64,000 nt of DNA, from contig NZ_FPJG01000006.1 of the NCBI RefSeq assembly GCF_900119165.1, positions 5,828,001 through 5,892,000 on the forward strand. The letters run 5' to 3'. The position numbers and the translations under genes are program-made. This document shows, in pieces, positions 51,834 to 59,003 of the stretch (its first letter is position 1; every line of letters begins with the position of its first letter). The notes under the pieces were generated by a model. The model was not told the DNA's origin and ran no database searches. It was given only the letters and a program-made list of their open reading frames with translations. The DNA comes from Amycolatopsis australiensis (GTDB taxonomy: Bacteria > Actinomycetota > Actinomycetes > Mycobacteriales > Pseudonocardiaceae).

Positions 51834-52624
51834 GCGTCCGCCGATCCGGGCTTCGTCATCTTGCCCTGCTGTTTCGCCTTCGCCTCGTCCGGCAGCACCC
51901 GCGAGGCGGCCGTCTGGATCTTGTTCTTCGCCATGCCCGGCACGACCTTGTCCTTGCCCGCCATCAGCGCTGCGTACCCGGCTTCGGCGATCTCGGCCGC
52001 GGAGTCCTTGGCGCCGGCCGCGAGCTTCGTGTCTTCCATGTCGGCGCGCTCGAAGAACTCCGTGTCGGTCGGACCGGGCAGCATCGCCGTCACGGTCACG
52101 CCCTTGTCCTTCACCTCGCCCCGCAGGCCCTCGGAAAACGAGGTCAGGAACGCCTTCGAAGCGGCGTAGACCGCCTGGTACGGCCCCGGCGACGTACCGG
52201 CGATCGAGGAGGTGAACAGCACCCGTCCGTGCCCGCGGCCGACCATGCCGGGCAGGATCCGCTTGGTCAGGTGCACGGCCGAGCGCACGTTGAGGTCGAC
52301 GACGGTCAGCTGGTCCTCCAGGCGCGTGTCGCCGGCGAACTCGCCGTTGACGCCGACGCCGGCGTTGACGGCCAGCGCCTCGACCGGGCGGCCGGCCAGC
52401 CGCCGGGCCAGCTCCTCGACCCCGTCGGGGGCGGCGAGGTCGGTCCGGACGGCCTCGACCTCGGCCCCGCACGCGCGGACCTCGTCGGCGGCCGCGGCGA
52501 GCTCGGCGTCCTCGGCGGCGAGCACGAGGTCGAAGTCGTGCCGGGCGAACTGCTTCGCCAGCTCGAGCCCGATGCCGCTGGACGCGCCGGTGACGACGGC
52601 CAGCGGCCTGGTGGCGGTGGTCAT
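51830..52624 (-). CDS. short-chain dehydrogenase/reductase
   Basis: This is a 264-residue classical SDR of the DltE/YdfG-like kind. TGASSGIGLELAKQFARHDF is the cofactor motif, NAGVGVNGEF the structural loop, and FTSSIAGTSPGPYQAVYAAS plus K the catalytic Ser-Tyr-Lys set. The C-terminus is Lys-rich (KAKQQGKMTKPGSADA). It is the first gene of an operon with the DUF1360 gene and has a GATT-N15-GGGTAC promoter. Substrate unknown. Confidence 0.88.
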   Translation of the reverse strand: MTTATRPLAVVTGASSGIGLELAKQFARHDFDLVLAAEDAELAAAADEVRACGAEVEAVRTDLAAPDGVEELARRLAGRPVEALAVNAGVGVNGEFAGDTRLEDQLTVVDLNVRSAVHLTKRILPGMVGRGHGRVLFTSSIAGTSPGPYQAVYAASKAFLTSFSEGLRGEVKDKGVTVTAMLPGPTDTEFFERADMEDTKLAAGAKDSAAEIAEAGYAALMAGKDKVVPGMAKNKIQTAASRVLPDEAKAKQQGKMTKPGSADA

Positions 52625-52658
52625 GCGAACCGCTCCCTTCCGGTGGGTTACCCACCGC

Positions 52659-52683
52659 GTACCCGGCCCGGCGGCGGGCAATC
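52659..52683 (-). promoter_or_regulatory. SigB/SigF-type promoter (SDR-DUF1360 operon)
   Basis: Minus strand GATT, 15 nt, GGGTAC, 34 nt before ATG 52624. Confidence 0.6.
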
Positions 52684-52686
52684 ATG

Positions 52687-52711
52687 GTTTCCCGGTACGC
52701 CGGGCGGGTAT
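52687..52711 (+). promoter_or_regulatory. SigB/SigF-type promoter (topoisomerase IB gene)
   Basis: GTTT, 15 nt, GGGTAT: full consensus, nine bases before ATG 52721. It lies back to back with the promoter at 52659. Confidence 0.75.
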
Positions 52712-52720
52712 TTCGCGGCG

Positions 52721-53734
52721 ATGGGACGCACCCGACTCCGGCGCAGTGACCTGAGCGGCCCCGGCATCCGGCGGATCCGCCGCGGCCGCGGGTTCTCCTA
52801 CGCCATGCCCGACGGCTCGCCGGTCACCGACCTGGAGCTGCTCGACCGGATCAAGGGGCTGGTCATCCCGCCCGCGTGGCGGAACGTGTGGATCTGCCCG
52901 TACCCCAACGGGCACATCCAGGCCGTCGGGACCGACGACGCGGGGCGGCGCCAGTACCTCTACCACGAGCAGTGGCGGCGGGACCGCGACGAGGAGAAGC
53001 ACGACCGCGTGCTGGCGATGGCGCGCCGGCTGCCCGCGTGGCGCGCCTCGGTGGAGGAGGATCTCGCCGGTTCCGGGCTGACGCGGAAACGGGTGCTGGC
53101 GGCCGCGCTGCGGATGCTGGACCGGGGCATCTTCCGCACCGGCGGCGAGGAGTACGCAGAGGAGAACGGCACCCACGGCGTCGCGACGCTGCTGCGGGAA
53201 CACGCGGCGGTCCGCGGCGACGAGTGCCGGTTCTGCTACGTCGCCAAAGGCGGTCTCGACCGGGAGGTCGCGATCCGGGACGCGGCGCTGGCTTCGGTCG
53301 TCAAGTCCCTGCTGCGCAGCCGCTCGGGCAGCGACCGGCTGCTGGTGTACCGCGAGGGCGGCAGCTGGCACGAGGTGCACGCGGCCGACATCAACGAGCG
53401 GTTCAAGGAGCTGGCCGGCGAGGACTGCACGGCGAAGGACATGCGCACCTGGAACGCCACGGTCCTGGCCGCGGCCGCGTTCGCCGCGGCGGACCCGCCG
53501 ACGTCGGAGACCGCCCGCAAGCGCGCGGAAGCGAAGGTGATGAAGGAGGTGTCCCAGGCGCTCGGCAACACCCCGGCGGTGTGCCGGTCGTCCTATGTGG
53601 ACCCCCGGCTGGTCGAGGCCTACCGCAACGAGCGCACGATCGCCCTGGCGCTGAAGCGGGCGGGACGCCTCGAAGGCGACGACGCGCGGGCGGTGCTGGA
53701 GAAGGCGTGCGCCCGGCTGCTCAGCCGCGCGTGA
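52721..53734 (+). CDS. DNA topoisomerase IB
   Basis: This is a 337-residue bacterial type IB (poxvirus-like) topoisomerase. The N-terminal clamp (DLSGPGIRRIRRGRGFSYAM, IPPAWRNVWICPYPNGHIQA) precedes the catalytic domain with FCYVAKGG, KDMRTWNATVLAAAAFA and the nucleophile Tyr in CRSSYVDPRLVEAY. It relaxes supercoils by a 3'-phosphotyrosine intermediate. These genes are irregularly spread and often sit with stress genes. ATG 52721 lies so close to the predicted start of transcription that the message should have almost no leader. Confidence 0.9.
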   Translation: MGRTRLRRSDLSGPGIRRIRRGRGFSYAMPDGSPVTDLELLDRIKGLVIPPAWRNVWICPYPNGHIQAVGTDDAGRRQYLYHEQWRRDRDEEKHDRVLAMARRLPAWRASVEEDLAGSGLTRKRVLAAALRMLDRGIFRTGGEEYAEENGTHGVATLLREHAAVRGDECRFCYVAKGGLDREVAIRDAALASVVKSLLRSRSGSDRLLVYREGGSWHEVHAADINERFKELAGEDCTAKDMRTWNATVLAAAAFAAADPPTSETARKRAEAKVMKEVSQALGNTPAVCRSSYVDPRLVEAYRNERTIALALKRAGRLEGDDARAVLEKACARLLSRA

Positions 53735-53758
53735 TTGAAGGTCACCCGGCCGGGGAAG
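53733..53758 (+). promoter_or_regulatory. SigB/SigF-like promoter, GGGAAG variant (53800 gene)
   Basis: GATT, 16 nt, GGGAAG, 42 nt before GTG 53800. The same -10 variant and spacing occur at 62278. Weak match. Confidence 0.35.
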
Positions 53759-53799
53759 TCTCCAGACGGCACCCGGTCCGCTCGCGGCGAGGAGGCACG

Positions 53800-54210
53800 G
53801 TGAGTGAGCGTCGATCCACCCGGACGTGTACTGGCCCGCGGACCCGGTCGTCCGGGACCCTGGGTGCGATGACTCCCGAAGCCTCTTCCGTGCGCTGGCG
53901 CGCGTCGATCGGCCTCGCCGTGGGCGGCGGCGGCCCGGTGTCGAGCATCGTCGAGTCCGAGCACGGCAGCGAAGGCTCCGCCCGCGAGTGGATCGAACGG
54001 AAACTGCCCCGCACCCGCTTCCCGGCCTGGATCCCGGCGTCCCGGCGCGCCGACGGCGTCGAGCTGTTCGGCCGGGTCGCCCGCGGACGGGTCGTCACCG
54101 GGCGGCTCGTGCCCACGTGGGAGTCGGAAGGCACGCCCGTCTGGCATGCCGACCGGGCCGGTGACCGGGTGCAGTGGCGTCGCTGTGCCGCGGAGAGCGA
54201 CGAGGGTTGA
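53800..54210 (+). CDS. small hypothetical protein
   Basis: This is a 136-residue protein that I do not recognise. The first 24 residues are Ser/Thr/Arg-rich. The rest looks globular and beta-rich (WRASIGLAVGGGGPVSSIVE, PASRRADGVELFGRVARGRV, ending RAGDRVQWRRCAAESDEG). GTG 53800 has a strong GAGGAGG site; an ATG at 53869 is the alternative start. No signal or membrane segment. It may share a weak SigB-like promoter. Confidence 0.55.
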   Translation: MSERRSTRTCTGPRTRSSGTLGAMTPEASSVRWRASIGLAVGGGGPVSSIVESEHGSEGSAREWIERKLPRTRFPAWIPASRRADGVELFGRVARGRVVTGRLVPTWESEGTPVWHADRAGDRVQWRRCAAESDEG

Positions 54211-54245
54211 GGGCCTGGGCGGGGCGGGGGAAAGTGTGATCGACT

Positions 54246-54260
54246 GGCGGCTTCGCCGCC
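54246..54260. terminator. short hairpin after the 53800 gene
   Basis: GGCGGC-TTC-GCCGCC between convergent genes; no U tract. Weak. Confidence 0.35.
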
Positions 54261-54265
54261 TTGAC

Positions 54266-54365
54266 CGCGCGTTGTCAGGCCGCGCCTCTACCCTTGCGCG
54301 GGTCACACGCGGATGATCCGCCGGTCGCGTGGAGGCGATCCCTGCGCGCGTTGTCAGGCCGCGCC
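54266..54365. repeat. 21-bp direct repeat (54266-54286 and 54345-54365)
   Basis: CGCGCGTTGTCAGGCCGCGC plus C occurs twice. The right copy contains the stop codon end of the VOC-protein gene, and similarity fades out over the next 15 bases of both copies, so the left one looks like a duplicated gene end. Confidence 0.8.
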
Positions 54366-54734
54366 CACGTCCTTGCGCAGCAGGCAGAACTCGTTGCCCT
54401 CCGGGTCCTGCAGCACTTCCCACGACTCCGTGCCGTCCTGGCCGACGTCCGCGCGGCGGGCGCCCAGCGCCAGCAGGCGGGCCAGCTCCGTCTCCTGGTC
54501 CGTGCCCGCCGGGCTCACGTCGATGTGCAGGGGCAGCTTGCCGCGGCGCGGGTTGTCCGTCTGGGCCAGGATCAGCGTCGGCGGGCCATCGCCGAACCGG
54601 ACGCCCGGCGGGCCCAGCTCCAGGCCGTCCGGCTCGTGGCCGATCACCTCGTAGCCGAGCACCGCGCACCAGAACTCCGCCAGGCGGTCCGGGTCGCGGC
54701 AGTCCAGCACCAGCTCGGTGATCCGGCAGGCCAT
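54354..54734 (-). CDS. VOC (glyoxalase/bleomycin resistance-like) protein
   Basis: This is a 126-residue vicinal-oxygen-chelate protein: ELVLDCRDPDRLAEFWCAVL at the start, KLPLHIDVSPAGTDQETELA in the middle, and WEVLQDPEGNEFCLLR at the end, with metal-type Glu/His positions. These small proteins bind or transform diverse metabolites, and the ligand here is unknown. It starts two nt after the YihY-type gene stop, so it is the second gene of that operon and shares the palindromic SigB-type promoter. Confidence 0.85.
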   Translation of the reverse strand: MACRITELVLDCRDPDRLAEFWCAVLGYEVIGHEPDGLELGPPGVRFGDGPPTLILAQTDNPRRGKLPLHIDVSPAGTDQETELARLLALGARRADVGQDGTESWEVLQDPEGNEFCLLRKDVGAA

Positions 54735-54736
54735 CC

Positions 54737-55720
54737 TCAGCTCCGTTCGGTTTCCCTCGCCACTCGCGCGGCCTCGTCCTCGTCCATCGCCTTCGTGTCC
54801 CGCGGCGGCAGGAACGGCTCCTCCTGATCCCCCTCGTGCCCCGCCTCCAGCGTGCGGCCGCGGGCGACCTCGGCGTCCAGCTCCGCGCCGAGCAGCACGG
54901 CGAGGTTCGAGATCCACAACCATACAAGGAAGACGATCACCCCGGCCAGCGAGCCGTAGGTCTTGTTGTACGAACCGAAGTTCGCCACGTACAACGCGAA
55001 CCCCGCCGACGCCAGCACCCACAGCACCACGGCCAGCAGCCCGCCCGGCGTCAGCCACTTGAACCCCGGCTGCCGCACGTTCGGCCCGAGCCAGTACAGC
55101 AACGCGAACGCCAGGCTGACCAGCAGCGCGATCACCGGCCACTTGGCGATCTCCCACACCAGCACCCCGGTCGAGCCGAGCCCGATCGCGTCCCCGATCC
55201 GGCGGGCGATCGTGCCCGTCGCCACCACCCCCAGCGCGCACGCGGCCAGCAGCACGACGATGCCGACCGTCAGCGCGATCCGCAGCGGGATCGTCTTCCA
55301 GATCGGGCGTCCTTCGGGCATGCCGTAGATGGCGTTCGACGCGCGCATGAACGCGCCGACGTACCCCGACGCCGTCCACAGCGCGCCCAGCAGGCCGATG
55401 ATCGCCAGCGGCCCGGCCAGTCCCCGTGAGCCGGCGAGCTCCCCGATCGCGCCGACGAGGATGTCCTTGCCCTGGCCGGGAACGATCTGCCGGACGTTGT
55501 CGATCACGGTCTGGATCGTGTCCGGGCCGAGCAGGCCGAGGATCGCGGTGAGCACGATGATGCCCGGGAACAGCGAGAGCACGCCGTAGTAGGTGAGCGC
55601 CGCGGCCCAGTCGGTCAGGTTGTCGCGGTTGAACTGCTTGAAGGTGCGCTTCAGCACCGCACCCCAGGTGCGCTTGGTCAGCTCACCCGGTCCTTCGGGT
55701 GTGTTTTCCCGTCCGGCCAC
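54737..55720 (-). CDS. YihY/virulence factor BrkB family membrane protein
   Basis: This is a 327-residue membrane protein with six helices. Family marks are DNLTDWAAALTYYGVLSLFP, IYGMPEGRPIWKTIPLRIAL, WLTPGGLLAVVLWVLASAGF and YGSLAGVIVFLVWLWISNLA, ending NLAVLLGAELDAEVARGRTL. The acidic C-terminal tail (MDEDEAARVARETERS) is typical in actinobacteria. The role of the family is still unclear. I chose GTG 55720 because GGAGGTGA precedes it at a good distance; GTG 55729 overlaps that site. First gene of an operon with the VOC gene. Confidence 0.85.
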   Translation of the reverse strand: MAGRENTPEGPGELTKRTWGAVLKRTFKQFNRDNLTDWAAALTYYGVLSLFPGIIVLTAILGLLGPDTIQTVIDNVRQIVPGQGKDILVGAIGELAGSRGLAGPLAIIGLLGALWTASGYVGAFMRASNAIYGMPEGRPIWKTIPLRIALTVGIVVLLAACALGVVATGTIARRIGDAIGLGSTGVLVWEIAKWPVIALLVSLAFALLYWLGPNVRQPGFKWLTPGGLLAVVLWVLASAGFALYVANFGSYNKTYGSLAGVIVFLVWLWISNLAVLLGAELDAEVARGRTLEAGHEGDQEEPFLPPRDTKAMDEDEAARVARETERS

Positions 55721-55748
55721 CGTCGTCACCTCCGCGTCGTCGGCGCGG

Positions 55749-55773
55749 GCATACCCCGTCCGCGACTGGGTAT
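55749..55773 (+). promoter_or_regulatory. SigB/SigF-type promoter, GCAT variant (55808 gene)
   Basis: GCAT, 15 nt, GGGTAT, 34 nt before GTG 55808; it overlaps the divergent promoter at 55751-55775. Confidence 0.65.
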
Positions 55774-55775
55774 GC
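55751..55775 (-). promoter_or_regulatory. SigB/SigF-type promoter, GCAT variant (YihY-VOC operon)
   Basis: Minus strand GCAT, 15 nt, GGGTAT, 30 nt before GTG 55720. The two promoters form one palindrome, GGCATACCC, 11 nt, GGGTATGCC. Confidence 0.65.
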
Positions 55776-55807
55776 CTCCATTGCCCGCCGAGACGCAGGA
55801 GGAAGCC

Positions 55808-56275
55808 GTGCCCGAGGTAAGCCGTGTGATCGACGTACCGCCCGAGGCCGTGTTCGACGTCCTCGCCGACGGCTGGCTCTATTCGGGCTGGGTGGTCGGC
55901 AGCTCGCACATCCGCGACGTCGAAGGCGACTGGCCGGCGGTGGGATCGCGGATCCACCACAGCGTGGGCCCGTGGCCACTGCACATCCAGGACGAGACCG
56001 TGGTGACGGCGATGGAGCCGGGCCTGTCGCTGTCCCTGGAAGCCCACGGCTGGCCACTGGGCGCGGCGGCGGTCGGCCTGACGCTCGTCCCGCACGGCGA
56101 GGGGAAGACGCTGGTCAGGATGACCGAGCACATCGTCCGCGGGCCGGGCAAGCTGCTGCCCGAGCCGCTGCAGGCGCTGCTGGTGAAACCCCGCAACACG
56201 GAGTCCCTGGCCCGCCTGGCGGACCTGGCGACGGGCAAGCACGCCCGCACCGAGGACGGCCGCCCCCGCCCGTAA
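55808..56275 (+). CDS. SRPBCC family protein
   Basis: This is a 155-residue START-like/polyketide cyclase-like protein: VSRVIDVPPEAVFDVLADGW, then SSHIRDVEGDWPAVGSRIHH, DETVVTAMEPGLSLSLEAHG, and a C-terminal helix (LQALLVKPRNTESLARLADL). SRPBCC proteins hold hydrophobic ligands in a deep cavity. No ligand is apparent. GTG 55808 follows AGGAGG. Its promoter is fused head to head with that of the YihY-type operon, so the two units should respond together. Confidence 0.85.
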   Translation: MPEVSRVIDVPPEAVFDVLADGWLYSGWVVGSSHIRDVEGDWPAVGSRIHHSVGPWPLHIQDETVVTAMEPGLSLSLEAHGWPLGAAAVGLTLVPHGEGKTLVRMTEHIVRGPGKLLPEPLQALLVKPRNTESLARLADLATGKHARTEDGRPRP

Positions 56276-56290
56276 GCGCGGCCGGCGGGG

Positions 56291-57883
56291 TCAGCCGTAG
56301 ACCGCGCGGTGGGCCGCCCGGATCACCGCCGCGTACCCGGGCCCCAGCTTCCCCGCCCTGGCCAGTGCCGCGCGGGCCGCGTTCGCTCCCGGGCCGCCGT
56401 GGACCGCTCCGCCCGGGTGGGCCGACGAACCCGCCAGGTACAGGCGGTCCACCGGGGTGTCCGACCGGCCCGTTCCCGGCACCGGGCGGAAGAACAGCTG
56501 CTGGTGGATCGCCGTCGTGCCGCCGTTGATCGCGCCGCCCACCAGGCCCGGGTCGTGGTCCGCCAGCTCCTCCGGGCCCTGGATGTAGCGGGCTTTGATC
56601 AGGCCCGTGAACCCGGGCGCGTTCGCCTCCACGGTCTCCTCGATCCGCTTCGCCCGCCGCTCCAGTGCCGCGCGGTTCGGGATCGAGCCGCGCGGCACGT
56701 GCGTGTACGCCCACGCCGACTCCGTGCCCGACGGCGAACGGCTCGGGTCGGCCGTCGTCATCTGGCCGAACAGCAGGAACGGCTTGCGCGGCGTGCGGCC
56801 GCGGACCAGGTCGCCGCCGAACGCCGACAGCCCGTCCAGGTCCGTGCCGAGGTGGATCGTCCCGGCGCCCCGCGCGGCCTCCGCCGTCCACGGCACCGGT
56901 CCCGACAACGCCCAGTCCACCTTCACCGTCGCGCTGTCCCACTGGAACCGGCCGAGGTCCTCGAGCAGGCGTGACGGCAGCCACTGCGCGTCCACCAGCT
57001 CGCCGTACAGCACCGGCGCCGGCACGTCGGCCAGCACGGCCTTGCGGGCCCGGACCGGATCGCCGGCACCGTCACGGACACCCAGCGCCCGTCCGCCGCC
57101 GACCAGCACCTCCCGCACCGGGCGTCCACAATGGACCACGCCGCCGCGGGACTCCAGACGGCGGACCAGCGCCGCCACCAGTTCGCCCGCGCCGCCCGCC
57201 GGCACCGGGAATCCTTCGTCCTGGCCGATCATCGCCAGCAGCCAGCCGAACACCGCGCTGCCGGCGTTGTCGACCGAAAGGTCGCTGTGCGCGGCGTTCC
57301 CGGCCAGCAGCAGCTTGGCGCCGTCGCCGGTGAACAGCTCGTCGCCGAAACGGCGCGCCGGCAGCGTCAGCATCCGGGCCAGGCGCAGCGCGTCGGCCGT
57401 TCCGGTGCGGCGCAGCAGCTTCAGCGCCGGGCGCACCGGCGGGAACGGCGTGAACAGCGCGTCCAGCAACGGCTCCCGGATCTCCCGCCACTGCCGGAAC
57501 AACTCCCGCCACGCGTCCCCGTCGCCGGGCGCGAACTCGTCGACCGAGGCCGCCGTGCGGTCGACGTCCCGCGACAGCACCGCGCACCGGTCGTCGGGCA
57601 GCACGTGCGCGAGCACGTCGGGCGCGTGCCGCCAGCGCAGGCCGTGCTCGTCCAGCCGCAGGCCGCGGATCACCGGGGACACCGCGCTCATCGGGTAGAA
57701 GGCGCTGAACAGGTCGTTGTGGAAGCCCGGCTCGGTGACCTCGGCGGTCCGCACCGCGCCGCCCGGCACCGGCGTCGCCTCCAGCACGCACACCGACCAG
57801 CCGGCGTCGGCCAGCACGTTCGCCGCCACGAGCCCGTTGTGGCCCGCGCCGATCACGATCGCGTCGAAGGCTTCCGTGCTCAC
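56291..57883 (-). CDS. phytoene-desaturase-like NAD(P)/FAD oxidoreductase
   Basis: This is a 530-residue FAD enzyme of the CrtI/PYROXD2-like group. It begins DAIVIGAGHNGLVAANVLAD with the dinucleotide fold, LEATPVPGGAVRTAEVTEPG follows, and the C-terminal FAD loop reads LYLAGSSAHPGGAVHGGPGA. Most such proteins outside carotenoid clusters have no known substrate. No carotenoid genes are near. GTG 57883 follows AGGAGGG, 15 nt after the epimerase-type gene, so the two form one operon. Confidence 0.85.
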   Translation of the reverse strand: MSTEAFDAIVIGAGHNGLVAANVLADAGWSVCVLEATPVPGGAVRTAEVTEPGFHNDLFSAFYPMSAVSPVIRGLRLDEHGLRWRHAPDVLAHVLPDDRCAVLSRDVDRTAASVDEFAPGDGDAWRELFRQWREIREPLLDALFTPFPPVRPALKLLRRTGTADALRLARMLTLPARRFGDELFTGDGAKLLLAGNAAHSDLSVDNAGSAVFGWLLAMIGQDEGFPVPAGGAGELVAALVRRLESRGGVVHCGRPVREVLVGGGRALGVRDGAGDPVRARKAVLADVPAPVLYGELVDAQWLPSRLLEDLGRFQWDSATVKVDWALSGPVPWTAEAARGAGTIHLGTDLDGLSAFGGDLVRGRTPRKPFLLFGQMTTADPSRSPSGTESAWAYTHVPRGSIPNRAALERRAKRIEETVEANAPGFTGLIKARYIQGPEELADHDPGLVGGAINGGTTAIHQQLFFRPVPGTGRSDTPVDRLYLAGSSAHPGGAVHGGPGANAARAALARAGKLGPGYAAVIRAAHRAVYG

Positions 57884-57898
57884 TGGCCCTCCTGCTGC

Positions 57899-58969
57899 TC
57901 AGACTTGCGACTGGTGGCTCGGCCCGACCCGGGCGAGCGAGCGGAGCCGGGCCAGCACGCCGGGCTCGCGCGGCGGGGCCAGGGGCGGGCTCGCCGCCCC
58001 GGCGCCCGAGCGCAGCCCGTCGACCAGCTCGCCGATCGCGGACGCGGCGTCGTACCGAGGTTGCCAGCCCAGGACCGTCTCCGCCACCGTCGTGTCGGCC
58101 AGCGCCGCGCGGTCGGCCAGCTCCAGCCAGCCGGGGTGCGCCGGCAACGCCCCGCTCAGCCAGGCCGCGCGGACCGCCGCCAGCGCGAGCGCCTTCGGCA
58201 CCGGCAGCAGGGTGCCGCCGAGGATCGCGGCCAGCGCGTCGGCGTCGAGGACCTCGGGCGCGGCCAGGTTGACCGGGCCGGTGTACCCGCGGTCGAGGAT
58301 GAGCCGGATCGCCTCGGCGACGTCGGAGGTGTGCACCGCCTGGGCGCGCAGCCCCCGCCACAGCGGCACGGGCAGCCGCCCTCCGGCGAGCCGGGCGGGT
58401 ACCGCCGGGTCGAGCAGCCAGCGGGCGAACTCCCCGGCCGCCCGGCGCTGCAGGATCGCGCACGGCCGGATCCGGGCGAGGCCGACCTCCGGGTGCCGCG
58501 CCTCGAACCGGTCGAGCAGGGACTCCAGCGCGGCCTTGCCCCGGCTGTAGGCGCTGAGCGGGATCCCGGTGCACGGGTGGTATTCGCGCACCTTCTCCCA
58601 GCGCGGCGCGGGGCCGTAGGCGGCCACCGACGAGGCGGCGACCAGATGCGGGACCCCGGCCGCGGCCGCGGCGGCGAGCACGTGCCGGGTGCCGTGGTCG
58701 TTGGTGCGCCACATCGGCGGGTCCCGGCGCTCCGGGGAGATGGCCCAGGCCAGGTGCACGACCGCGTCCGCGCCGTCGAACAGCCCGGTCAGCTCCCGGT
58801 CGGCCCCGCGCACGCCGACGTCGAGGGCACGCCAGCCGGCGAGCCGGTAGGGCTCGGCGGTGGTGTCCGGCAGCCGGCGCGCCAGGCCGACGACGTCGTG
58901 CGCGGGGCCCAGGGCGGACAGCAGCGCCGTCCCGACGTTGCCGGTGGCCCCGGTGATCACGATCCGCAC
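57899..58969 (-). CDS. NAD-dependent epimerase/dehydratase family protein
   Basis: This is a 356-residue extended SDR. TGATGNVGTALLSAL is the cofactor motif, VVHLAWAISPERRD follows, the active-site Tyr-x3-Lys is YSRGK (near residue 140), and IRPCAILQRRAAGEF is the family middle. The substrate is probably a sugar nucleotide or a related carbonyl compound, but this cannot be told. The GTG start lies about ten nt after a GGGTAA -10, so the message should be almost leaderless. First gene of an operon with the FAD oxidoreductase. Confidence 0.85.
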   Translation of the reverse strand: MRIVITGATGNVGTALLSALGPAHDVVGLARRLPDTTAEPYRLAGWRALDVGVRGADRELTGLFDGADAVVHLAWAISPERRDPPMWRTNDHGTRHVLAAAAAAGVPHLVAASSVAAYGPAPRWEKVREYHPCTGIPLSAYSRGKAALESLLDRFEARHPEVGLARIRPCAILQRRAAGEFARWLLDPAVPARLAGGRLPVPLWRGLRAQAVHTSDVAEAIRLILDRGYTGPVNLAAPEVLDADALAAILGGTLLPVPKALALAAVRAAWLSGALPAHPGWLELADRAALADTTVAETVLGWQPRYDAASAIGELVDGLRSGAGAASPPLAPPREPGVLARLRSLARVGPSHQSQV

Positions 58970-58978
58970 ACCGGATGC

Positions 58979-59003
58979 TTACCCGGTGGCGCCGCGGCGA
59001 AAC
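58979..59003 (-). promoter_or_regulatory. SigB/SigF-type promoter (57899-56291 operon)
   Basis: Minus strand GTTT, 15 nt, GGGTAA, nine bases before GTG 58969; it lies directly after the stop of the hydrolase gene. Confidence 0.6.
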
